Assembly (NCBI GenBank): GCA_001724265.1
Contig: MEDY01000183.1
Span: 1-64,000, forward strand
Direction: 5' to 3'
DNA length: 64,000 nucleotides
DNA from: Rhizaria sp. SCN 62-66
Taxonomy: Eukaryota; Rhizaria, unplaced
Part shown: in pieces, positions 45,955 through 57,849 of the stretch
Position numbering within the stretch: position 1 is the first letter of the stretch
Layout of the letters: each line of letters begins with the position of its first letter
The notes under the pieces: generated by a model
What the model was told of the DNA's origin: nothing
The model's input: the letters and a program-made list of their open reading frames with translations, nothing else
Database searches by the model: none
Position numbers and translations under genes: made by a program

Positions 45955-48900
45955 ATGTCTTTCCTCTTCCGTCGCGGGAATAAGGACTCCAAGGACGCCG
46001 CTGCTGCTGCTCCTAGTGCAAGCGCTGCTGCACCTGGCGCGGCCGCGGCCCCGTTCGACCCGCACCAGGACGACGACGTGGACGCGCCGCTCCTGCCCGA
46101 CAACGTGGTGTCGCCCGTGGTGGCCCACGACCAGGTCTCGCGCCACCGCGCGTCTTTCTCGCTGCCGAGCCACCCGTACCCATTCTCGCCCTCCAGCGCC
46201 AGCTCGAATCTTGCTGCCGCCGCGAACCCGAGCGGTGGCAGCGCCGGCAACGCGCACGCCACGCCGCAGCAGCACACGGCGGCTGGCGCGTACGCCGCGA
46301 TGGCCTCGGGGGGCCTGCCGCCGCCGCCTGGCACGTCGCAAACGCAGAGCAACAGCAGCAGCCTCGCTCAAAACCAGGGCCAGGGCCAGCGCACCAGCAG
46401 CGGCAGCGTGTACGGCCGCGGCAGCATCAGCACGCCCACCGCCGCTGCCGGTGCCGCCGGCGGACACTACACCCCGCGGTCAAGCATCAGCTCTCCGAGC
46501 CCTGCCTACCCCCAGAACTACGGCAACAGCAACAATGCCAGCATCTACAACGGCACCGGCGCGTTCGCCACGGCGACCCCGTACTTTTCGCAGGCGCAGG
46601 CGCTGGCGTCCCCGGCTGCCGCGCTGGCGGGCGGCGCGGGGGGCTCGGTGGGCGCCGTTACGGGCGGCGGTCACGCGCTGGCGTCTCTGCCCAACGTCCG
46701 CGTCGGTGGCTACCTCATGAAGCAGGGACACACGTTCAAGGTTTGGCGCCGGCGGTTCTTCCTGTTCAACCAGGACCGACTCGAGTACCGCACGTCGCCG
46801 TCGGCCGCACAGCTGCAGGGCATGATCCCTCTGCGCCGCTTCCGGCTCGAGACGTACCCCAACCTGCCAGAGTCCAAGGCGCTCGACATCGTCACACCAG
46901 GTACGCTTATTCACGACTAGCTTCATTGATGTGGACTTAGTCCGATGGATTTCTTTTTTTATCCGCTAATTTCCAACTTGCTATCAATAATATGTCGATC
47001 TCACCTTTTTTCTTTTGTTTTCTTTCCCAAATTCACCCCAGGCCGCACTTACTGCCTGCGCGCCGAGACGCTCCAGTCGAAGCTCAACTGGGTGGCCGAG
47101 CTCTCTGCGATCCAGCAGCGCATGGCCTCGCAACGCCTGCCCACCCTCTCGGCCGCCGGGCTCGCCGCCGCTGCCGGCGCCGCCGACGGCGCGGGCTCGG
47201 CCGGCGCGGGCGCCGCGGGCGCTGGCTCCGGCGCGGGCGCCGCGGGCATGTCCGGCGGCCCCGGCGCGGGCCCCGGCGGCGCGGCGGGCGGCGGCGCGCT
47301 GACCGAAGCGACGGCGGGCGCCTTCTTCCTCCCCGAGCAGTGCTGCGTGCAGTGCGGCGTGTGCGCGACGCCCTTCTCGCTCACGCGCCGTCGCCGCTAC
47401 TGCTACGCCTGCGGCTTCGCCTACTGCTCCAACTCCGGCTGCTATGACCGCAACACGCGTCTCTGCGGCGTCTGCGTCGGCGACCCGGCCGCAATCGCGC
47501 AGTCGATCCGCGCGCTGGGCGGCCCCGTCGTCGGCGCGGGCGTCACGCTCAACCGAGCCGTCTTCGCCGCAGCCGCCGCGGCCTCGGCAGCCGCCGCAGC
47601 CGTCGACGCGGACGCCGCCGCCGCGCTCGCCGCGGCGCCCGGCGCCGGCCTAGGCGCTGGCGCCGGCGCTGCGGGACTCGCTGGCGCGAGCTGCGGCGGC
47701 GTGACGTCGAGCGGCGAGGCCGCGGCGGCGGCAGCGGCGGCGGCGGCGCGGCGGCTGGGCGTGCGCGAGCAGTGGTCACACGCCTTCGCCTCCGAGGACG
47801 CGGCGTCGCTGCCGCCCGGCGCGGAGGAGTCGGCGCTGGCGCATCTCAGCGTGCGCGTGGTCGAGGCGCGCGATCTGCGCGTGTCGATGCCGGTGCGCCT
47901 GCGCATGCGGACGGCGTTGCAAAACCCCTACGGTAGCGCGCACCCAATGGCGGAACAGCGACACAGCAGCGGCGGCGGCGGCGGTAATTACTCAGAGGAC
48001 GACTTTGACAACAGTCTCAACTCGTCTAGTGGCGGGGACCACGCCAATTTTGCCGGAAATGCAAGCGGAAACAGCAACAACAGCACTGTCACGCCGCTGC
48101 TGGCGTCGCCCGCGGCACCGTCGCCCTACGCAGTGCTGTTCCTCTGCGACCAGCTCTCGCGCACGGCCACAGTGCCCAGCACGCACGACCCGTACTGGGA
48201 CGAGCACTACGTGCTACGCGTGACCGAGGTCGAGGCCAACTCGGCGCTGCAGCTGGCCATCTTCGACGAGGCGGCGAGCCCGCAGGCCGCGTTCCTGGGC
48301 ATGGCGTACATTCCGCTCTCGATGGTCGAGGCCGACGTCGTCGTCGACCGCTGGGTGCTGTTGCGCGGCCGCCCGGGCACCGAGAAGGCCAGCGCCAGCG
48401 CCGCGAGCAGCAGCAGTAGCGGCGGCGGGAAGGCGGACCCGGAGGCTGCGGCGGCCGCGGCTGCTGCTGCGGCGGCGGCGGCTGTGGAGGCCGAGGACGA
48501 GACGAGCTACCTCATCTCCCCGCCCGCGTACGCGCCCGTGCCCGGCACCGTCGAGGGCTCCACGCTGCCCAACGTCAACGCCAACATCGGCGGCGGCGGC
48601 GGCGGCGGCGCTGGCGCGAGCCCAATGCCAGACTCCGCCGCTGCGGCCGCTGCCACTGCCGGCGCTGGCGCGGTGTCAGTGAGCTCGAGCAGCAGCGCGG
48701 GCAGCGGCGGCGGTGGGGGCGGCGGCGCCAGCGCCGGCAAGAAGGAGGCCGACTGGCCTGTGACTGGCGCCGTGCGCATCCAGCTAGTGTACTCGTTCTC
48801 GCCGACGGCGCTGTTCGACTACGACAGCGCGCAGACGGCTAACACGGCGGGCGCGGCCGCCAACAACGCGCTCAGCCGCCGCGCCTTCGCGCTCAACGTG

Positions 48901-50649
48901 CGCCGCGCGCAACGTATCCTCGGCAACCTGAACATCGACGGGATCCGCGACAAGTACCACGCGATCCTGATGTGGCGCTCGCCCTACACGTCCGTGTCGG
49001 TGCTTGCGCTCTACGTCTTCACCGTGCTCTTCTTCCCCGTGTGGCTGCTGCCGCCGCTGCTGCCGCTGCTGCTGTTGCTCTTCTTGGCGGCCGGCTACGT
49101 TAACGCGACGCTCAAGCCCGACACGCTGCCGCTGCTCGGCCGTGTGCCGTGGGTAGACCCCGTCAGCGGGGCCGTGCAGCGCCGCGCGCTGTGGTCCTGG
49201 GAGCAGCAGGAGCAGGCAGAGGCCGACGCGGCGTTTGCGGCCAAGCAGCAGCTGCAGCTGCAGCAGGAGCAGGAGCAGCGCCAGCGGCTGCAGCAGCAGC
49301 AGCAGCTCTCGGAGATCGGCCCCGACGGTGTCAACGTGCACATGATGGCGATGATCAACAAACACCGCTCCCGGTTACAGCAGCAGCAGCAGCAGCAGCG
49401 GCAGGGGCAGGGCGGCAATCTCGACCCCCGCAACCAGTCCGGCGGCGACCACAACGACTACTACTACGCCAACAACGCCATCAACGCGGCCAACGCCAAT
49501 TCTAACGCCAGCGGTTGCGGCAGCGGCAGCGGCAGCAACGCGGCCAACTTCTCCCCGGCTACGCCGTACAGCAACCTCGGCGGCGGCGGTAGCCCGATGG
49601 TGGGCGGGGGCACGCTGGTGGGCGTGGCCGAGGCCGAGGCGGAGGCCGTGGTGGCGGCGCTGGAGCGCGCACAGAGGCCAGATGGGTACGTGGACCCCGC
49701 GGCGCTGGACGCGGACGGCAGCGACGACGGCGGCGACGGCGACGGCTACGGCGACGCCCGGGGCCGCGGTAGCCACCGCGACCGTGAGCCTGGGGCTGAA
49801 CACGGGCTCGACCAAGAGGAGGATGACGGCGACAACGAGCACGACACCGCCCGCGGTGACGACGACGATGAGGAGGAGGAGCACGAGGGCCACACGGCGC
49901 GCGCGGTTGACGGCGAGGGCCGGAGCCGGAGCCAAAGCAAGAGCACGAGCCAGAGCCAGAGCAAGAGCCAGGGCCAGCGGCGCCGATACTCCAATTCACG
50001 AAACAACTCGACCTCTGTCTCGCGATCCTCGTCTAAGTACTCGCAGTCCAAGTACCCCTCGGACGGGTCCGAGCTGGAGCCCACGTACCCCTACGCAACG
50101 CTGCACCCGCCCGCCAACGCGCCGCCCGTGCCGCTGGTGCCCCCATCCGATTACTATGCGCGCAAGTACGACGCCGACGCCGCGCCCGTAGCGCCCGGTG
50201 CAGGCGCCGCTAGCGCGGGGTCCGCCTCGGGGTCGGGCGCGGCGACGTCAGCGTCGTCCGCGCAGGCGCAGGTGCAGGTCCAGAACCCTGGGCTTGTGGC
50301 GCAGGCGCGGCGCTTCCAGCGCGCGCTGGGCGACGTGCAGGCGCGGCTGGGCGACATCTGTACGCTTTTCGAGCAGCTCGAGGCGCTGCTGTCGTGGCAG
50401 GACCCGCGGCGCTCGCGTCTGCTGCTGCAGGTCGCGCTGGTGGCCTCGCTCGCGCTGCTCATCGTCCCCACGCGGCTGCTGCTCGTCGCCGTCGGGATCG
50501 TCGAGTTCACGGCCTTCTTCCGGCGCCCGCACGGCCCGCGCGCAGTGCACTGGTCGCTGTCCGAGCGCTTCGTCTTCTCCGTGCAGCCGCGCGTCGCCAC
50601 CGCGCTCACCAAGGCCTCGTTACACCCCTACCTCGTGCCCAAAAAGTGA
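45955..50649 (+). CDS. PH / FYVE-like / C2 / MCTP-type membrane tether
   Basis: Two exons (45955-46900, 47042-50649) join in phase 1 in the middle of the PH domain; 1517 residues, TGA stop. Domain order: disordered N-terminus; PH domain about 248-340 (GGYLMKQGHTFKVWRRRFF, ending WVAELSAIQQR); an eight-cysteine FYVE-like zinc finger about 415-463 (CGVC, RRRRYCYACG, LCGVC) in which the PI3P-binding RHHCR motif is replaced by RRYCY; a C2 domain about 580-758 (LSVRVVEARDLRV, THDPYWDEHYVLRV); then the MCTP-type C-terminus with HAILMWRSPYTS, hydrophobic hairpin about 966-1003, a Gln/Asn/Ser-rich acidic linker, LGDICTLFEQLEALLSWQDP (~1415) and a second hydrophobic pair about 1443-1475. MCTP proteins are ER-anchored lipid-binding tethers at membrane contact sites; the same is likely here. 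The C2 is interrupted by a Ser/Asn-rich insert and lacks several typical Ca2+-binding Asp. Confidence 0.85.
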
Positions 50650-50960
50650 AGGATGGGTTCCTAGCACAGCACAGCTAGCAAAAGCATTCGTGTGAGGTAG
50701 CCGGATGATGTGGATGGTTTGTATAGTAGCACTCGTTCGAACTTTGTTTATTTCCAAATGTATACCAATAACACGATAATATTTAAGTCACCGTAATACA
50801 CACATTTTATAGTGTTAGTTAGACATCAATTCACAACTGGCCTTTTTGTGACCGGCTAGTCGATCGTTTTCGGACAAACTTTGACTCTGTTTAAACTCAA
50901 ATGCTGGTGGCAGCATATTACAGTACGGGCCTGTGCCGATCTGCCTCACGCGTCGACGGC
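50650..50960. other. Convergent 3' spacer
   Basis: A 311-bp AT-rich spacer holding the 3' ends of two convergent genes, with no coding or repeat signal. Confidence 0.5.
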
Positions 50961-51465
50961 TCACGCGTCGACGACCCATACCCTGACTGCGGCGTCCCTC
51001 TCCATGCCGCCCGTGGCGAAGACGCGCCGGTTGGGGTGCACACCCAGCGCGAGCACCGAGTCGCCCTGCGCGTGCAGCCGCCGCACCAGCACCTGCGAGT
51101 GCAGGTCCCAGGCCACGACGCCGCCGTCCTCGCTCGAGCACAGCAGCAGCGTGCGCGCGGGGGCCGCGCAGTCGCGGTCGGGGATGCGCACGTCCACCGC
51201 CGCCACCGCCGCCACCGCCGCAGCGGCAGCAGGCGCAGGCGCAGCCGATGGAGCCGCCGCTTCATCGGTCATAGCACTTCCAGCAGCAGCGGCGGCAACG
51301 ATCGAAGCAGCAGTAGTCCCAGTAGCAGAGACAGGGGGACTGGCGCTAGAGCTGGCGATCGGTGCAAAGCCGGAGCTCGAGCTCAGCGCGAGGTGAGTCT
51401 GAGCCGCGTTGCTCTTGCTGTTGGAGCTGGAACTGACGCGGCTGAGGCTGGCACTGCCAATAACA

Positions 51466-51511
<46 letters not shown>

Positions 51512-52585
51512 CCGAGAGCGGCTGCATGACGAGTCCCGTGACGGAGACGAAGCGGCGGTTGACGTGTCCCGCGTAGCCGCGCACGCACTGACCCGACTTG
51601 GCGTCCCACATGCGGACCATGCCGTCGAGGTAACCGGCGACGATGTAGGCGCCCGACTCCACCCAGGCGGCGGAGACGACCGAGACGGGCCGCGAGAGGA
51701 AGAGGGTGCGCAGACAGAACCCCGTCGCCGGGTCCCACAGGCGGCACACGCCGTCGAGGCTGGCCGTAAGCAGCACGGTCGCGTCGGGCGAGAGAGCGGC
51801 CGCCGTGACGGGCTCCGAGTGCGCGTCAATCTGGCGCACGCACGCGCCCGTGCGGACGTCCCAGAGGCAGACAGACTCGTCGAAGGAGCCCGAGATGAGG
51901 AGGTTGCCCTTGGGGGAGAAGCAAACCGTCATGACGTAGTGCGAGTGGCCGCGCAACACGCGCACCGGGCGCTGCGCCGCGACGTCCCAGAGCCCGATGT
52001 AGGAGTCGTCCGAGGCCGTGGCCAGGTAGCGCGAGTCGGGGCTCCACGCGATGTCGTTGACGCCCAGGCGGTGCAGGCCATGTAGCACGCCCAGCGGCGC
52101 GCCGGAGGAGGCGTCCCAGAGACGCACAGAGAGGTCCGCCGCTGCGGCGCGGCGCGGGGCGCAAAGCACAAAGCGCGGGGAGAGAAGAGAGGAGCGCGCG
52201 GTCAGAGATGGAGGGAGAGAAAGCATAAGGATTGCGAGATATAATGAGTGGTAAGTGGCATATAACACCAATAAAAAGAAATGACACGGGCACTAGCATC
52301 GCACGCATTGCACAAGCGATGCAACATTACAAGTGTTATTGGTGGCAAGGGGACATGGAGCGTACATGAAGTAGCAAGCATAGTGCCGTCGGGAGAGAAG
52401 CGAGCACTGGAGACAGCCTTTGTGTGTCCTTTGAGGGTCAGCGCGCAGCGGAACGTCGGGGGTGGGGGCTCTGGAAACGGGGCACCAACGGGCGCAGCCG
52501 GTGTGTGAAGCTGGGCGTGTCCTGTGATGGGAGAGGGTGCTGGCCTCGACATCGCTGGAGAGAAGGGGATGGCCGAGACTTCCAT
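50961..52585 (-). CDS. WDR5: WDR5 (WD40 subunit of H3K4 methyltransferase complexes)
   Basis: Seven-bladed propeller that scaffolds SET1/MLL (COMPASS) histone methyltransferases and binds arginine peptides. Minus-strand exons 52585-52366 and 52141-50961 join in phase 1 inside blade 1, rebuilding MLATS-SADLSVRLWDA, which matches WDR5 (LASSSADKLIKIW). 466 residues, TGA stop. All seven blades are visible: LKGHTKAVSSARFSPDG; GVNDIAWSPDSRYLATASDD; LRGHSHYVMTVCFSPKGN with SGSFDESVCLWDV; AHSEPVTAAALSPD; GYLDGMVRMWDA; YAGHVNRRFVSVTG with SSEDGGVVAWDL; and HPNRRVFATGG with VRVWVVDA. Blade 6 carries an insert of about 120 residues starting with 14 Ser, explaining the excess over human WDR5 (334). The N-terminal 40 residues are Pro/Ala-rich as in the family. 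Firm identification; the closely related SWD3 name would be equivalent. Confidence 0.94.
51468..51510 (-). repeat. Pure AGC repeat encoding poly-Ser in WDR5
   Basis: About 14 uninterrupted GCT units on the plus strand, read as AGC (Ser) on the minus strand, inside the blade 6 insertion. The purity suggests recent slippage expansion. Confidence 0.9.
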
Positions 52586-55572
52586 CTAGGAATTAAGAAA
52601 AGATTTGTGCACCTGATTAGTTATAATTTGAAATATAAGGGTATCCTGTTTCATTGTATGCAATATCCTCAATTCACTGGTATTAACAGTCATAAAAGGC
52701 CACACAACCGATCATTGATCAACCCCTGACTGGTGTCGCGATAGTACTTCTCTAGTACTGAATGGTTAATGTAAGAAATTTGCACATCTCAGGATCACCC
52801 GCCCATATGCAGAAAAACTGAATCGTGCTCCGTATCATCAATAAAACGTAGTGCATTGATTTCGTAATTCCTTGGGTGTATTGTTTTCTATCCGCTCGTA
52901 GCACGGTACACCTGTATGATATAATATACATTATACATTATACGAGTGCGAGTCCTCGCAAACTGCCGTTGGAAATGTCGCACAACCTGAGATTGTAATG
53001 AGTGATTAGATTGTGGCAGTCCAGCGAATAGAGAGGTTAATGGTTACACAAAGAATTGGTGTGTTTCACTTCGACATTTGCATTCGCAAATTGAATGTGA
53101 GAAATATGTGCACGTATGCACGACTAAAAGCGCCAAATGAGCAGTTTACATTGACAGAATACAATGTGGTGCACAATTGTTGCAAGTATAGGCGGCAATA
53201 TGCAAGAGATGTTCCATATTGCGCACTTGTTGCTTCACTTAAAAATACACTGATAAGCAATTTGATGCGTTGAAATATCTTACACAGTGTTTAACTTGGC
53301 TTCGGCATAAAGTGGGGCTATAATTAGGCGGCAAAGGGCTTTACTCCAGCCCACGCGTGCAAGGTTCGTGCTTGGATGCTGAGGGAGTTGTGTTCTGCTG
53401 CTGTGCTGTGCTAGACACGCGGACAGAAAGAAAGAAAGGAGACTGGGAGCGGTGCTGGCCTTGAACAAAAAGAGCAGGATAGTTACGACGAGAAAGTACT
53501 CAAGGGGCGCACCGGAAAAGAAGACAGAGAAATACGACTAAGAGAGCGCGAGAATGAGGAGGACGCGTTCACCGTCAGCGTACAAAAGAGATCTGGGGAT
53601 GCGATGAAAAATGATGGGGGACGAGAAAAGAAAAATCGACAAAGAAAGCGATTGAGGGTTGGCGTTGTGTAAGTGGTACGTTCTCATCAGCAGAGCAAAC
53701 GTGACTGCACGACGAAAAAAAAGACACACATAAAAGAAAAATCAAGTGAACCAACTTAAAGAAAAATCATCATGGTATTTGCAAGCCGCGAGTGCGCATC
53801 GGTACGAACTGTCAAACTCGGAAAAGCTCGGCAAAATCAACGTAAATCGAAGAAAAGGACAACTTAAGGTCGCGCTTTTAAATATAGAATTATGACTGAG
53901 TAAGAAATTACAACAAGAAACAGGGAATAATAATAGAAGAGACTACTGCAATACAGAAAAGTAATGTGGGAATGAATACCGATTGCAAAATGGCACTTGG
54001 GAACAACACAACATATGAGGGATAAAAAGTACAGAAACCAGTTCAAGGACACAAATGAGTACACATCAAGTTACACGCAGAAGCACAGAAGCAAAGCAAA
54101 ACACATTGCATCAAGTAAAAAACCAAACGTGTGGGTCATCACAAGTCTGTTATGCCCACGCGCATGAGAGTTGAGACTACAAAAAAGAGTTAGGGAGGCA
54201 AAGCATGTGCGTGCATTGAGTGAACAAGTTCATTGTAGACAGAAGTGAAGCGTGGCAGCACATGTACAGCTGCGGCTGCACAGAAACTGGTGTGGAATCT
54301 AAAAAAAGAGAGGAGTAAAAAAAATATTAAAAAGAAGCCCACAATAATAAGGCCATAAAAACACACATCCAACAGAAAGACGTTGCGCTATACATATCGT
54401 TCATGTCGCTGATGCCACATAACCGTGGCATAATAATGTCGCAAACACAATCAACTAAATAGCAACAATATCAAAATGGTGAACAACTAATCAGCATTGA
54501 AAAGCCAAGAGCAAGAACATAGGTTCAACTGTTAATTTTAAACAACAAGTGGGTTCAACATTGCAGCTCTGAGTCGGTTGAGTCATGAAAGACTCGACGT
54601 GGTAAGAATGGGAGCAGAAGAATTTGAAAAAGAAACACTAGCAAATGCGCCGTGACAAGACAAACTATGTTGTTCAGCCATAAATGTTAAAAATAAAGCG
54701 TGTCCATGCGTTGCGATTCACAAACCTGGCGAAAAAACATTGACGCAAAAAATGACGTCGATAACGACTTAGATAGGGATATGAGAAATACTAAGATTGG
54801 ATGACACGGAACAACATCATCAGGAGAAGACAAACAAAGCACAGAGCAAATATAAGGTGCTGTAACCATCGATGGATGATAAACTAAGTTTAGCAAATAA
54901 TACAGCACTTGATAAGACAACTTTACCGTGCGAGGAAACAAAGTAGGAAATAGTATATCAAAATACTGTGCATATACTGCATTAGGGGCTTAATCAGAGC
55001 CGAAATGCTAGTCAAACAAAAAGACTTCACATATGAGCATAGAAAAGTGACACACCCACACAGAGAGCAGTCCAAACACAAACATGGATGCAACAAAGTA
55101 TTCGGCAAGACACAAATCAATGTACACTCAGTTAGCGCAGTCACGATCAAACACATCATTACTGAAAAAGTTGGTTCGCAGACAACTGAGTAGTGAAATT
55201 TCTCACTAGCATCATATCTTACGGTATCAAAACGCAAGGAATGCCTTAACGACCAGCATTCATGTTACAAGTAACGGATCAACAGGGAGAATTTGATAAT
55301 AAAAAGAACAAACGACAGACACACAAAGAAATGTTACAATCAAAAAAATATTCGACTTAAGTGAGAAAAAAAAAATCAACATAGAATGCATGCATACACA
55401 CAAAAAAAAATAACAACACAGCGACAACGCTTGTCAAATGCAGCATGCTCAACTGATATGCAAACAATCACACGCTCAAAACACTGTAAAACAAAAGTAG
55501 CAACATCTATCATATAATTTCTAGAGCAAATATCTGCTCAATGATCGGACGCTGACAGCAAAGGGTTCCAGC
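52586..55572. other. 3 kb AT-rich stretch with strand asymmetry, no supported gene
   Basis: No open frame with the GC-rich coding style of the window. From about 53420 to 55600 the plus strand is strongly A/purine-rich, so the minus strand is T-rich like the introns of this genome. From 52600 to 53400 the skew is absent. A short tandem TACATTA-like repeat occurs near 52925-52943. The skewed part could be a long 3' intron or untranslated region of the minus-strand Gln-rich gene, or an unrecognised non-coding transcript. Confidence 0.5.
53324..53410 (-). other. Possible alternative last exon of the Gln-rich gene
   Basis: Follows a pyrimidine tract and TCTAG acceptor at the exact edge of the T-rich minus-strand region. 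It reads open for 28 codons from 53410 to a TAA at 53324-53326, in phase 0. A perfect GTAAGT donor after codon AAC at 55608-55606 is also phase 0, so the two could be spliced over 2.2 kb. That intron would be about ten times longer than the others and the donor type differs from theirs. Weak. Confidence 0.2.
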
Positions 55573-56449
55573 TTACAAATTCCAATCGCTTGAGGCCCGA
55601 CTTACGTTGGCGCTGCTGAGATGTACGTCGCCCGCACGCCAAGTGCCCGCCTGTGAAGCCGCGCCCGAAACCGGCAACGGCTCGAGTCCTTCAATGCTGA
55701 GCCCGAGACTGAGCCCGCTGAGACCGACACCTGTGCCGTTTTCGGTTCCAGCTAACGCTGTGCCAGGATGTGAGTTGGAGTTGGAAATAGAGCCCAGTGG
55801 TGCAGTGCCAACCGCTGGTGCTGCGGTAGCTCCCGCAGATGCAGATGCAGACGCAGCAGCGGCGGCGGCGGCGGCAGCCTCGGAGGTGGCAGCGGCAGCA
55901 TCTGCGGGTGACATGACAGCCAACATAGGCACTGGCATTGATGCGTGACTGGGGTGAACGTAGTCGCGGTTGGCACCGACGTGGCTGCTGTTGCTGTAGG
56001 TGCTCAGAACATTAGGCGGCGCTGAAAACGTTGTGGTTGACGCTGAGGCAGACGAAGGAAGACTTGCATTGCTGTAGCCATTGTTGAATGAACCGCTGTG
56101 AATGTGTCCGTGAGACTGAACAGGGTAGTCGGAGACATGCTCGACGTTCTCATGTTGCGGACGTAGAGTGTGTTGTTGCTGCTGGGTGTGATACTGCTAG
56201 TGCTGCTGCGGCTGCTGCTGAGGTGGCCACAGCTGCTGATGTTGCAGCTGATAAGGCGCGCGCTCGTGTTGCTGCGGAGACTGCATCTGCATCTGCTCCT
56301 GGCCATAGCTGGTACCTGTCTGGGAAAGCTGCTGCGGCGGATACTGATGTTGATACGCGTAATCCTGATGTGGCTGTTTCGCTCTCCCATTGTGGGTACG
56401 CGGGCGTTTGTGCTGCTTTTGATGCTGTAATTGCTGTTGTTGTTGTTGC

Positions 56450-56481
<32 letters not shown>

Positions 56482-57796
56482 ATGGTACAAATGCTGATGT
56501 TGCTGTTGTTGTTGTTGCAGTTGTTGCAGCGCCAAAGGAGGCGTCGGCGGCGTTTTTGCATGCTGCTATTGCTGTTGCAACGGGTGGTGCAGCCCCGGCA
56601 GTTGCATATTCACCTGTGGCTGCTGTAGTGAGGACATGGGTGGCGGCAGACCCGGGGGCGGCACAGCCGGCCCCTGCATCTGTGCATGTGTCTGTGACTG
56701 AGGGCTCAGTGTATCGGAATCGCGGAGACCGACCTTCTTGTCGTGCAGCGTCCTCTTACTGCGCTGAAACGCGCTCTTGGAGCCAGACGCGTTTGCACCC
56801 CCGCCCTGAGCATTGGAGACGCCTGAGCTGTTGCCACCGATGCCAGCGCCGGTGCTAAAGCCGGGGCCAGAGGTTGGACCGGGAAAGCCGCTGTTGACTC
56901 CGCTGACAAAGCCACCGATGCTGTTGCTGGCATACGGATAGGCAGCTTCGCCGCCGCCGACTCCTGCACTGGCGCTTGCGGCGGCGCTCGCGGCAGCCGC
57001 CGCAGCCACCACCGCTGCCGCGGAGACCAAAGCCGCGGCGCCGAAGATCGGGCTGTTGTGGCCGCCGCTGGAGCCCGCCGTCGCTGCGTCGGCGTTGGCG
57101 TTGGGGCCGCGCTGCGCCCTGGTCTGCGATTGCGCCTGTGGCGGCGGAGTGCGCCCTGCGCTCACCGTCGACTTGCGGCCGCGGGGACGACCGGCGCCGG
57201 GCCGCGCGCCGCCACGCCCGCGGGGGGGTTTCTTGTCCTGCTCGTCGCCCTCCTCTTCCTCGCCGTCGCCGCCGGAGTTGGCGGCGGCGGACGCGGCGGA
57301 CGCGGCGGCGGCGGCGGTGGCGGTGGAGCGGCCCAGGGAGCGCATCTGCGGCGACGGGACTTGGGGCTGGAACGGCGACTGCGGGGGCTGCTCGGGCTGC
57401 AGCCGCTGCTTCGCCTGCTGGCGCTGCTGTTGCCCGTACGGAGACGGTTGAAAGCGCTGATGCTGCTGCTGTTGCTGTTGCTGCTGCTGCTGCTGCTGTG
57501 GGTAAGGCTGCTGCTGCTGGTTTGAGACGTCGCCGCTATAGCCAAAGTCGTCGTTGGTTGCATTGCTGTTGTACGCGCCGTCGACGTCGTCCGCAGTGCT
57601 GTTGTCGTTGTAGTCATATGCACTGTTGTTGTTGCTGCTGGTGTTGCTGCCGTTAACAATATTGTGGCTGTTATGGTTTGGGGAACGCAGATGGAGGCTG
57701 TTAGCGCAGTACGGCGGCGCCCCCTGCGTGTACGCGCCCGGTGCGTAGGCGCCAGGCCCGCCACTGTTATTAGGGCTTCCGGCATACTGAGGCATG

Positions 57797-57849
<53 letters not shown>

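Noticed and set aside
50901-52085. 394-codon plus-strand open frame
   Set aside because: Antisense shadow of WDR5, where all seven WD40 blades are recognisable on the minus strand.
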